Assembly (NCBI GenBank): GCA_965204235.1
Contig: OZ241979.1
Coordinates: forward strand, 3,410,001-3,474,000
From: JAJDTQ01 sp965204235
Lineage (GTDB): Bacteria; Desulfobacterota; Binatia; UBA9968; JAJDTQ01
Length of the DNA stretch: 64,000 nucleotides
Direction: 5' to 3'
Below are positions 53,479 through 60,697 of this stretch, one piece after another. How positions within the stretch are numbered: the first letter of the stretch is position 1; every line of letters starts with the position of its first letter. The notes beneath the pieces were generated by a model. That model was not told the DNA's origin. It saw only the letters and a list, made by a program, of their open reading frames with translations, and did no database searches. The translations under genes and the position numbers were made by a program.

Positions 53479-53979
53479 ATGGATTACGCCTCGATGGAGA
53501 GTCCGGTAGGCGAGCTGCTGATCGTGGGGGACGGCGAGGCCGTCAGGGAGATTCGTTTCGGAGAGGAAGGGCGGCGGTCCGCCTGGGTCGAAGACGGCTG
53601 GCGGCGCGGCGGTGCGGCGGTGGATGAGGCGAGGAAGCAACTCGACGAGTACTTCGAGGGATGTCGGAGGGCGTTCGACCTGCCCCTGGCCCTGTCGGGC
53701 ACCCGGTTCCAGTTGCGCGCGTGGCGGGCGCTTCAGGAAATCCCCTACGGCGCCACACGCTCCTACGGCGAACAGGCGCGGGCCATGGGGCAGCCGCAGG
53801 CGGTGCGTGCGGTGGGCGCGGCCAACGGGCGGAACCGGCTCCCCATCGTGGTGCCCTGCCACCGGGTCATCGGCGGAGACGGAACCCTCACGGGCTACGC
53901 CGGCGGCCTCCACATCAAGGAGTTCCTGCTCGACCTGGAACGGCGGCAGTCAGGCGGGACTGCCGGGGGCAGGGGCTGA
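53479..53979 (+). CDS. ogt: Methylated-DNA-protein-cysteine methyltransferase
   Basis: 166 residues with AAAGGAAG upstream. MDYASMESPVGELLIVGDGE; GTRFQLRAWRALQEIPYGAT followed by RSYGEQA (recognition helix); the active-site PCHRVIGGDG and GYAGGLHIKEFLLDLE near the end. It repairs O6-alkylguanine and O4-alkylthymine by moving the alkyl group to its cysteine. Its 3' end has a degraded copy at 56113-56180, on the other side of the AbiE cassette. Confidence 0.94.
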   Translation: MDYASMESPVGELLIVGDGEAVREIRFGEEGRRSAWVEDGWRRGGAAVDEARKQLDEYFEGCRRAFDLPLALSGTRFQLRAWRALQEIPYGATRSYGEQARAMGQPQAVRAVGAANGRNRLPIVVPCHRVIGGDGTLTGYAGGLHIKEFLLDLERRQSGGTAGGRG

Positions 53980-54011
53980 TCCCATAGGCGTTAACCATCC
54001 GTGAAATCCTG

Positions 54012-54060
54012 CCACACGAAAGCCGGAAGAGCCTGTCTGGCGCTTCCAGCCTTCGTGTGG
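54012..54060 (-). terminator. Strong hairpin directly after the AbiE-type toxin gene
   Basis: CCACACGAA (54012-54020) and TTCGTGTGG (54052-54060) pair perfectly, with GGAAG/CTTCC continuing the stem. It begins at the base after the toxin stop. The following sequence lacks a long T-run, so terminator efficiency is uncertain. Both ogt and the toxin gene end into it. Confidence 0.55.
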
Positions 54061-54903
54061 CTAGCGGCAACGTTCGAGGAGTTGCCTCACGAAACCCACG
54101 ACGTCGGCCTGGATCGCGTCGTCGGGACCGTTGGTGAGGAACTCGGCTGTGCGCCGCGGCCCTATGCCGTCATGCTCTCCGAAGTTCTGCTCCAGGATGC
54201 TCAAGGCTTCCTCTGCGAACGGATCGTGGAGCAACGACTTCAGCGAGGAAGCAACGTCGTCGATGGGCGTTCCGTAGTTGCGGACGACATAGTACAGGTC
54301 ATAGGCATCCTTGTTCTCTCCACGTTCTTGTAATGCGAGGGACTTCAGCACGACATAGGCGCCCGGGCCGCATACCCACACGGTCCTGGCGGCCTCTTCC
54401 CCGCGGATAGTCCTGCCCGAGAGCGTGACCCGTCTGCGATCCTCGAAAGCAAGATGCAGTCCCGGTGTGATCACCGCCGCAAAGTCCGGTTCGATGTCGC
54501 GCAACCGGCCGCCTCTGTCCTCGGGACGGCTTGGCGGGATCAGGAAATCAACCGTAACCGTCTCCGGCCCTTGTATCTTCCAGCATTGCAGGGTTGGATT
54601 GCCATGGCCGCTGACGTCCGGTTCGAACTCCGCGCGGCGCAGCCGCTCGGTCAACGTGTGGTAGCGACCGTCGTCCAGTAAATCGACGGTAATCCCCATG
54701 TCGAGGTCCTTTGTACCGAGATGTGGGTCAGACCCGGCCGGAAGGTTATCCTGGTCGATCAGCAGCGATGGGACCAGACCGCCGATTACGACCAGGTCGT
54801 CCATCATGTCGCCGAGCTTGGTGGCGACGTACAGGCAGGTCGCCCGTACGAATTCGGTATGTCCGCCTTCGTATCCCGCGGCAGTGGTCGGCTTGTCAGT
54901 CAC
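54061..54903 (-). CDS. AbiEii-like nucleotidyltransferase toxin
   Basis: 280 residues from a GTG at 54903 that overlaps the upstream gene by 8 bases. VVIGGLVPSLLI followed by HLGTKDLDMGITVDLL is the nucleotidyltransferase G-x/DxD pattern of the AbiEii/MNT group. LKSLALQERGENKDAYDLYY, then VVRNYG, is the C-terminal KDxxDLY motif common to these toxins. In AbiE systems this enzyme blocks growth, abolishing phage production, while AbiEi represses the operon. Here the same order is present. Codon use is less G+C-rich than the neighbours (by eye). Confidence 0.8.
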   Translation of the reverse strand: MTDKPTTAAGYEGGHTEFVRATCLYVATKLGDMMDDLVVIGGLVPSLLIDQDNLPAGSDPHLGTKDLDMGITVDLLDDGRYHTLTERLRRAEFEPDVSGHGNPTLQCWKIQGPETVTVDFLIPPSRPEDRGGRLRDIEPDFAAVITPGLHLAFEDRRRVTLSGRTIRGEEAARTVWVCGPGAYVVLKSLALQERGENKDAYDLYYVVRNYGTPIDDVASSLKSLLHDPFAEEALSILEQNFGEHDGIGPRRTAEFLTNGPDDAIQADVVGFVRQLLERCR

Positions 54904-55969
54904 CGGTTCCCCAGCGTAGTCGGTCGCTCCTCAACTCGCGCGCGACGTCCCGTGCTCGTTCGGGATGGGCATGGAGGTCGAGATATACCTGCACCGGATG
55001 GACGCAGTGAACGCCGTTCCGCATGGATACGCCCTGAAACACCCCTTCGTCGTTCGGGACGACCAACCAGACGTTGGCCCCGCGAGCGTCTTCCCGAAAC
55101 GACAGTGCAGCGAGCAGGTCGGATGACGGTTCCTCCTGCAAATAGATGCTGGCGGTCCTGAATCCGGCGAAGCGGCCGAGGCTCCAGGCCGCGGCAAGGC
55201 CGGTGGCGGCATGGAAGACCGAAGCCCGGTTCAATCCGTCGCTCACTTGCCGCAGCAGTGCGTCGCCGGAACGCGCTGCAACGTGGCCGCGCACCACGTG
55301 GTGCTTCGTGAAATCGTAAACCTCCCGCCAAGCGTCCAGCAGCAGATCGGGGTCTCGGGGACGGACGGCTCCGGCATCGTTTCGGATGATGAGCCCGTCC
55401 TGCTCCAGCTTGGCTGCTACCCGGCTCGTATAACCTTCGTCCGCGCCGGTCGCCCGGGCCAATTCACGCTGGGTGAAGGGCCGGTTCGGGTGCATCAGCA
55501 GCCACCTCGTGATGCGTGAGCCCATTGGAGCGAAGGCGGTGGACGGGCGTCCTCTCTGCCTGTACCGGTTGGGCCGGCCGTCCATGAGGATTCGGATCCC
55601 TGGTGCGATGACACGCGCGTTGCCGGAAAGGTCCAGCCATGCCACGCCGTGTTCCGCACAACGACCGCGCCCGACCCGGCCCATGAAAGGGACTGCTATC
55701 AGCGGGACCACGCGTCCCTCCGGGTATTCCGTCTGCTTTATCTCTTCCGTATCGTCACGGACTTTTCTGATAAGGCTACCAACCGAGGCGGCTGACCCGA
55801 CGCTCTTCCAGGCCACTGCGAACACGAAGCCGCCGGCACGCAACACTGCGTCGATTTGCGAGTCCCGACGGCTTGCTCCTACGGGGAATGCCTGGCAGTC
55901 GGCATCGACCCATTCCGCGAGACGTTCAGCGACCTCGTGAATGGCTTTCGGTTGAGAAGGTATGTCCAT
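54896..55969 (-). CDS. AbiEi-like antitoxin/transcriptional regulator
   Basis: 357 residues. The middle has a winged-helix region, SRITRWLLMHPNRPFTQREL, then ARATGADEGYTSRVAAKLEQ, followed by DGLIIRN. The C-terminal part (LRQVSDGLNRASVFHAATGL; VYLDLHAHPERARDVARELR) fits the AbiEi C-terminal domain. It should neutralise the coupled toxin gene and repress the operon. A large inverted repeat surrounds its promoter just upstream. No ribosome site is seen before its ATG, consistent with a leaderless transcript. Confidence 0.78.
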   Translation of the reverse strand: MDIPSQPKAIHEVAERLAEWVDADCQAFPVGASRRDSQIDAVLRAGGFVFAVAWKSVGSAASVGSLIRKVRDDTEEIKQTEYPEGRVVPLIAVPFMGRVGRGRCAEHGVAWLDLSGNARVIAPGIRILMDGRPNRYRQRGRPSTAFAPMGSRITRWLLMHPNRPFTQRELARATGADEGYTSRVAAKLEQDGLIIRNDAGAVRPRDPDLLLDAWREVYDFTKHHVVRGHVAARSGDALLRQVSDGLNRASVFHAATGLAAAWSLGRFAGFRTASIYLQEEPSSDLLAALSFREDARGANVWLVVPNDEGVFQGVSMRNGVHCVHPVQVYLDLHAHPERARDVARELRSDRLRWGTGD

Positions 55970-55970
55970 G

Positions 55971-56024
55971 CTTGACTAAATGGATCAATATGACCCCATT
56001 GTCAAACTGCCCTATTTAGTCAAG
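55971..56024 (-). promoter_or_regulatory. Promoter and 11-bp inverted-repeat operator of the AbiE-type operon
   Basis: CTTGACTAAAT (55971-55981) and ATTTAGTCAAG (56014-56024) are perfect inverted copies. Between them, on the reverse strand, is -35 TTGACA (56005-56000); 17 bases on, a weak -10 CATTTA overlaps the ATG-proximal arm. A start near 55970 would leave almost no leader. The layout fits autorepression by AbiEi. Confidence 0.65.
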
Positions 56025-56112
56025 TCGCGCCCGTGGAAACCGGGGACTTCGTTCGGGAGAGTTTTGTGAGGTGGCCAGGGATGGGCGCATTCGCGGAAGG
56101 CTTGCGGAAGGG

Positions 56113-56180
56113 GGGCTACGCCGGTGGGCCTCCACTCCATCAAGGAGTTCCTGCTCGATCTGGAAAGACGTCACGCGTGA
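56113..56180 (+). pseudogene. Relic of a second ogt 3' end
   Basis: GGCTACGCCGG, one extra base, then CTCCACTCCATCAAGGAGTT and onward to TGA encode GYAGG / LHSIKEFLLDLERRHA, matching the last part of ogt (GYAGGLHIKEFLLDLE) with a frameshift and about 80% base identity (by eye). Nothing upstream continues the gene. It lies on the far side of the AbiE cassette from intact ogt. Confidence 0.65.
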
Positions 56181-56205
56181 CGTCAAGGGCTGAGGAGGTC
56201 CCGGC

Positions 56206-57597
56206 TCACCCCGGATACCTGGCCCGGGCCTGCCGTCCGTGGCCCTTCTGCCCCACCACCTTGCCGTCCCGATACACGGTGGTCCCGCGCACGAAGGTGC
56301 GCACGGGGACGCCCCGCACCTTGCGGCCCGCGTAGGGGGTCCAGCCGATGAGGCTGAGCACGTCTTCGTCCCGGATCTCCTTCTCCGCGGCGAGGTCCAC
56401 CAGCACCAGGTCGGCGTCGCAGCCCACCTCGATGCGGCCTTTCCGCTCGACTCCGAAGATCCGCGCCGGTCCCGTGGATGTGGCCTCCACCACGCGCTCC
56501 AGGGAGATCTTGCCCTTGGACGCGGCGTCGAACAGCAGGCTCATGTAGTACTGGGTCGAAGGCGTGCCGGTGTGGGCCTTCCAGCCGTCCTCCCAGCCGA
56601 TCTCCTTTTCTTCGCGGGTGTGCGGCGCATGGTCCGTGGCCACGATGTCGATGGTTCCGTCGCACAGGCCGCCCCACAGGTGCGGCGCGTTCTCCTCCGG
56701 CACCCAGTAGGAGAGGGCGTAGGATCCCAGCCGCTCGATCTCGGACCAGTCCGACCCCAGGAACAGCGCCCAGGGGTTGATCTCCGCGCTCACCCGCTGG
56801 CCGTTGGCCTTGGCCCGCCGGATGATCTCGACGCTGCCCGCGGTCTGGATGTGGAGCAGGTGCAGGTGGACGCCGGTGGCCTGCTGCAACCGCACCAGGA
56901 GCTGGATGGCGGTCTCCCAGATCACCCCGTCGTGGGCCGCGTACGCCTTGGCGTAGGCCAGGCAGTCGCGTTCCCCCCGGTCCCAGAACTTCTTCTCGAT
57001 GTGGTCCATGAGCGCCTGGTCGTGGGGATGGACCATGAGCGGGACGTTGGCCGCGGCGCACGCCTCCATGATCTCCATGAGCTTGCCGTGGTCGTGGACG
57101 CCGATGCCCGGCATGTGGGGATAGTCCCGGCCCGTGTCCACCACCATGAACACCTTGAACGCGGCGATGCCCTGCTCGGCCAGCCTGGGGATCTGCTCCG
57201 GGATGGTGCCGGCCGGGTTGACGTTGTAATCGATGATGGACTTCTCCTCGTAGGCCCGGAACAGCGCGTCGAGCCGCTCCACCGTGTTGGGCGGCGGCGT
57301 CACGTTGGGCATGGCCACGGAGGTGGTGACCCCGCCCGCGGCGCACTGCATGGTGGCCGTGTGGATGTTCTCCTTGTAGTCGTACCCCCCCGGCTCGCCG
57401 CCTTCCCGGTGGTGGGAGTGCATATCCACCGCGCCGGGGACCACCGCCAAGCCCGCGGCGTCCACCGCCTCGCCGGCCTCCGGCCCGGCCCCGGCCGAGT
57501 AGATCCCGGCGATGACGCCGTCCCGGATGCCGATGGAGCCCTTGTAGCGGCCGTTGGCGTTGACGATCTCGGCGTTGGAAATCAGCACGTCCAGCAT
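56206..57597 (-). CDS. Dihydroorotase/allantoinase-like cyclic amidohydrolase
   Basis: 463 residues from an ATG after AAGGAGAGG. Metal motif DMHSHHREGGEPG; IAAFKVFMVVD provides the candidate carboxylated Lys; HPHDQALMDHIE and LHLLHIQTAGS carry further ligand His residues; IDIVATDHAPHT has the catalytic Asp. The C-terminal WTPYAGRKVRGVPVRTFVRG closes the barrel. It could hydrolyse dihydroorotate, allantoin or hydantoins; the choice is not visible. It follows thrH by 56 bases. Confidence 0.88.
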   Translation of the reverse strand: MLDVLISNAEIVNANGRYKGSIGIRDGVIAGIYSAGAGPEAGEAVDAAGLAVVPGAVDMHSHHREGGEPGGYDYKENIHTATMQCAAGGVTTSVAMPNVTPPPNTVERLDALFRAYEEKSIIDYNVNPAGTIPEQIPRLAEQGIAAFKVFMVVDTGRDYPHMPGIGVHDHGKLMEIMEACAAANVPLMVHPHDQALMDHIEKKFWDRGERDCLAYAKAYAAHDGVIWETAIQLLVRLQQATGVHLHLLHIQTAGSVEIIRRAKANGQRVSAEINPWALFLGSDWSEIERLGSYALSYWVPEENAPHLWGGLCDGTIDIVATDHAPHTREEKEIGWEDGWKAHTGTPSTQYYMSLLFDAASKGKISLERVVEATSTGPARIFGVERKGRIEVGCDADLVLVDLAAEKEIRDEDVLSLIGWTPYAGRKVRGVPVRTFVRGTTVYRDGKVVGQKGHGRQARARYPG

Positions 57598-57653
57598 GGG
57601 AACCTCTCCTTGGTCGATGTCCTCGACGGGTGGGCGCTTCGGCACCCGTTGGT

Positions 57654-58247
57654 TTACCGTTTCAGCAACCGCGCCAGCGTGGCGTAGTCGCGCGCCACCG
57701 GATAGGCGGCGTAGCGCCGGGCGATGGCGTCCGGCGGGTTGAACAGCACCCCCCGGTCCGCGGCGCGCAGCATGCCCAGGTCGTTGTAGGAGTCCCCGGC
57801 CGCGGCCACGCGGAACCCCATGCCCTTGAAGGCCCTGACGGCCTTGCGCTTGCCGTCCTTCTGGCGCAGCACGTAGTCCGATATGTACCCGGACCGGCCC
57901 ACCCGGAGCCAGTTGCACAGCAGCGTCGGACCGCCGAGCTTCCGCACCAGCGGCAGGGCGAACTCGTAGTAGGTGTCCGACAGCACCGCCACCTGGAAAT
58001 GCCCCGCGAGGTCGTCGAGGAAGGCCCTGGCGCCCGGCAGCGGCTTCATGCGGGCGATGACGTCCTGGATGTCCGCCAGCCGGATGCGGTTCTTCCTGAG
58101 GACCTTCAGCCGGTGCCGCATGAGCTGGTCGTAGTCGGAGAGGTCGCGGGTGGTCAGCCGGAGGTCGTCGTTGCGGAAGTGGTCGGCCACCGCGATCCAG
58201 ATCTCCGGCAGCAGCACCCCCTCCAGGTCCAGGCAACAGATTTGCAT
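57654..58247 (-). CDS. thrH: ThrH-type HAD phosphatase (phosphoserine phosphatase / homoserine phosphotransferase)
   Basis: 197 residues from the ATG at 58247. Motif I CLDLEGVLLPEIW, with the typical DLEG variant instead of DxDGT; LSDYDQLMRHRL; VAVLSDTYYEFA (motif II); and AAAGDSYNDLGML (motif IV) are characteristic of ThrH. It removes phosphate from phosphoserine or moves it to homoserine. A perfect 28-bp palindrome lies 58 bases upstream. Confidence 0.88.
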   Translation of the reverse strand: MQICCLDLEGVLLPEIWIAVADHFRNDDLRLTTRDLSDYDQLMRHRLKVLRKNRIRLADIQDVIARMKPLPGARAFLDDLAGHFQVAVLSDTYYEFALPLVRKLGGPTLLCNWLRVGRSGYISDYVLRQKDGKRKAVRAFKGMGFRVAAAGDSYNDLGMLRAADRGVLFNPPDAIARRYAAYPVARDYATLARLLKR

Positions 58248-58305
58248 GGTTCCGATACGTCCCCGGCAAGGGTCCGAGTCCCCGCTCCCGGCATGGATCC
58301 CGGGT

Positions 58306-58333
58306 CCCGGGTCGGTCCGCGGACCGACCCGGG
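58306..58333. promoter_or_regulatory. Perfect 28-bp palindrome between thrH and the hydratase-lyase gene
   Basis: CCCGGGTCGGTCCG followed directly by its exact complement CGGACCGACCCGGG. It is too symmetrical for chance. It could be the operator of a dimeric regulator or form a cruciform/hairpin. It shares the half-site GTCGGTCCG with the hairpin at 59437-59472. Confidence 0.6.
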
Positions 58334-58492
58334 AGGTTAGCACATGGTCGGACGGGAACAAAACGGCCGTCCTTGACAGCACCGGGAACACCGTGCCAAT
58401 GAGGACCCTCACCCGCCGGGGCGCGGGTGGGAGTCGGGGTCGGGAAAAGCCGCGGGGCCGGGGAAAATGCCGCGCCGCGGGAGATTTGTTCC

Positions 58493-58521
58493 TTGACTCC
58501 GTCAACGTCACTGCATAGAGT
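58493..58521 (+). promoter_or_regulatory. Sigma-70 promoter of the hydratase-lyase gene with overlapping palindrome
   Basis: -35 TTGACT (58493-58498), 17-base spacer, -10 TAGAGT (58516-58521); start near 58528, 23 bases before the AAGGAGGT ribosome site. The -35 is part of TTGAC-TCC-GTCAA, an inverted repeat placed as a repressor site would be. Confidence 0.55.
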
Positions 58522-58567
58522 TGGCGGATTGCCGATTCGGCGAACGTCCAAAGGAGGTATGTTTTCG

Positions 58568-59404
58568 ATGGCGACGAAGGAATACAAGACCGTGCTGGTG
58601 GAGAAGGAGGACGGCGTCACCTGGGTCATCCTCAATCGGCCCGAGAAGCGCAACGCCATGAGCCCGCAACTCCACTTCGACATGTACGACGCGGTGACCG
58701 AGGCCGAAGGGGACCCGGAAACCCAGGTGATGGTCATCACCGGAGCGGGCAACAGTTGGTGCGCCGGCCAGGACCTCAAGGAATACTTCCGCGAGGGCGA
58801 CAAGGACCCGGCGCTTCGCAGGCAGGCGAGCTGGTGCAGCCAGGAGTGGCGCTGGCGCAAGCTCTTCACCTTTCCCAAGCCCACCATCGCCATGGTCAAC
58901 GGTTTCTGTTTCGGCGGCGCCTTCACGCCGCTGGTGGCGTGCGACTTCGCCATCGCCGCGGAGGACGCGATGTTCGGGCTGTCCGAGGTCAACTGGGGCA
59001 TCCTGCCCGGGGGGCTCGTGAGCCGGGTGGTCACCGACATGATGACCTTGCGCGACGGCCTCTACCACGCCATGACCGGCGACCCGTTCGACGGCAGGAA
59101 GGCCGCGGAGATGAGGCTCGTCAACTACGCGGTGCCCGCGGACCGGCTGCGCGCGGAGACCGTGGAGCTGGCGAAGAAGCTCATGGCCAAGAACCCCTGG
59201 GCCCTGCGGGCCACCAAGCAGGCATACAAGCTGGTGCGCAACATGGATTACGTCCAGGCCGAGGACTACCTGGCCGCCAAGGGCGCCCAGATCAAGATGC
59301 AGGACCGGGAGGACGGTTACGGTCAGGGGATCAAGCAGTTCATCGACGACAAGACCTACAAGCCGGGTCTGGGTCCCATGGCCCGGATGAACAAGGCATC
59401 CTGA
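58568..59404 (+). CDS. p-Hydroxycinnamoyl-CoA hydratase/lyase (feruloyl-CoA type)
   Basis: 278 residues. The second of two ATGs (58568) is chosen because AAGGAGGT at 58551-58558 is 9 bases away; the first ATG (58559) touches the ribosome site. WVILNRPEKRNAMSPQLH, GAGNSWCAGQDLKEYFRE, PKPTIAMVNGFCFGGAFTPL and the C-terminal GIKQFIDDKTYKPGL match the Ech/HchA hydratase-lyases that turn feruloyl-CoA into vanillin and acetyl-CoA. The tryptophan-rich block WCSQEWRWRKL is also typical. Neither the CoA ligase nor vanillin dehydrogenase is in the window. Confidence 0.85.
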   Translation: MATKEYKTVLVEKEDGVTWVILNRPEKRNAMSPQLHFDMYDAVTEAEGDPETQVMVITGAGNSWCAGQDLKEYFREGDKDPALRRQASWCSQEWRWRKLFTFPKPTIAMVNGFCFGGAFTPLVACDFAIAAEDAMFGLSEVNWGILPGGLVSRVVTDMMTLRDGLYHAMTGDPFDGRKAAEMRLVNYAVPADRLRAETVELAKKLMAKNPWALRATKQAYKLVRNMDYVQAEDYLAAKGAQIKMQDREDGYGQGIKQFIDDKTYKPGLGPMARMNKAS

Positions 59405-59436
59405 CCCCATACGGCTGGCGACGGGTGTCATGTGGC

Positions 59437-59472
59437 GGGGCGTCGGTCCGGGCGGCGCCGGACCGACGCCCC
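59437..59472. terminator. 15-bp perfect hairpin between the hydratase-lyase and tctC
   Basis: GGGGCGTCGGTCCGG (59437-59451) and CCGGACCGACGCCCC (59458-59472) with the 6-base loop GCGGCG. The stem is very stable. No T-run follows, so it may be a processing or stabilising element instead of a classical terminator. Confidence 0.5.
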
Positions 59473-59517
59473 GAAGTTCGGACGACGGCGTTCACTGACC
59501 CAGGGAGGGAGCAAGCG

Positions 59518-60609
59518 ATGAAGTCAACCGTACACAAAGCCGTGCTATCCACTTGCGCCGTGCTCGTGCTTGCGCTTTTGTTCTGCGCCCAGGCGTCCTC
59601 CGCGGACAAGCCCTTCTACCAGGGGAAGACCCTGAAGCTCATGGTCGATTTCTCCGCGGGCGGACCCACGGACATCGAGTGCCGGATCTACGCCCGGCAC
59701 CTGAAGAAGCACCTGCCGGGGGACCCCACCATCGTGGTCATGAACCGGCCGGGAGGAGGCGGGACCCTGGCCATGAACTGGCTCTACGAGCGCGCCCGGC
59801 GGAACGGCAGCGTGATGGGGTGCCAGACCGCCAGCGGCCGTTACCAGGAGTGGTTCGTGGGCGACCCCAAGGGCGCGGGCCTCCGGGCCAACATGGAGGA
59901 GATCATCCCGGTCATGTTCACGCCGGTGGTGAGCGTCGGGGTGGCCAAGAAGGACCTGGATCCCATGCTCGACAAGCCCGCGGACCTGACCAGGGTCAAG
60001 AGCTTCACCGTGGGAGGGTTCCGCGCGGACAGCAGCAAGGACCTCAAGTTCCGGGCCCTCTTCGACCTCACGGGAGTGCCTTACAAGTACGTCACCGGAT
60101 ACCAGGGGTCCTCGGGCCTGCTGGCGGCGTTCCTGCGCAAGGAGATCGACTACGTGGACGGGAGCACGCCGTTCTATCTCACCCGGGTCAAGCCCATCGC
60201 GGTGGACAAGGGCAACGCCATACCGTTGTGGTACGGCAGCGACGCCGAGATCCCCCGCATCGCCCCGGGCCTGCCGGTGCGCCGGTTCGTCAAGGCGCTC
60301 TCCGGCAAGGATCCTTCGGGTCCCAAGTGGAAGCTGTTCCAGATCCTGAGCAGCTACCGCCAGATCCTTGCGCCCCCGGACACTCCCGCGGCCGCGGTGG
60401 AAGCGGTGCGCAGCGCCTTTGCGGCCATGAGCAAGGACCCCGAGTTCCTCGCGGAGTACAAGAAGACGGTGGGCATCGAGCCGAGCATGTTGACGACTCC
60501 CAAGGCCATCGAGACGGCCATGACGCCGTGGAAGACGGCCGGGGAGGAGATGAGGCAGTTCCGCCTGAAATACATCGAGGAAGGCCGCAAGCTCGCGGGC
60601 GAGAAATAG
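59518..60609 (+). CDS. tctC: TctC-type periplasmic solute-binding protein
   Basis: 363 residues from an ATG after GGGAGGGA. Signal peptide STCAVLVLALLFCAQASSAD, cut at about residue 29. The body has the Bug/TctC fold: LKLMVDFSAGGPTDIECRIY, VVMNRPGGGGTLAMNWLYE, VPYKYVTGYQGSSGLLAAF, and LAPPDTPAAAVEAVRSAFAA. It captures a carboxylate and feeds it to the membrane subunits. It is flanked by two strong hairpins. The substrate may be an aromatic or cinnamic acid, judging by the neighbouring hydratase-lyase (inference). Confidence 0.88.
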   Translation: MKSTVHKAVLSTCAVLVLALLFCAQASSADKPFYQGKTLKLMVDFSAGGPTDIECRIYARHLKKHLPGDPTIVVMNRPGGGGTLAMNWLYERARRNGSVMGCQTASGRYQEWFVGDPKGAGLRANMEEIIPVMFTPVVSVGVAKKDLDPMLDKPADLTRVKSFTVGGFRADSSKDLKFRALFDLTGVPYKYVTGYQGSSGLLAAFLRKEIDYVDGSTPFYLTRVKPIAVDKGNAIPLWYGSDAEIPRIAPGLPVRRFVKALSGKDPSGPKWKLFQILSSYRQILAPPDTPAAAVEAVRSAFAAMSKDPEFLAEYKKTVGIEPSMLTTPKAIETAMTPWKTAGEEMRQFRLKYIEEGRKLAGEK

Positions 60610-60620
60610 ACCTTCCGACC

Positions 60621-60666
60621 GTATCCCGTTGCCGGCCGCCTGACCGGCGGGCCGGCAGCGGGATAC
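60621..60666 (+). promoter_or_regulatory. Intercistronic hairpin between tctC and tctA
   Basis: GTATCCCGTTGCCGGC (60621-60636) pairs with GCCGGCAGCGGGATAC (60651-60666), 15 of 16 positions perfect, with a small inner stem. Such structures after binding-protein genes stabilise the upstream mRNA and reduce read-through into permeases. Confidence 0.6.
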
Positions 60667-60697
60667 CCTCGCGGGATTTGTCCGAACTCCACGCAGG

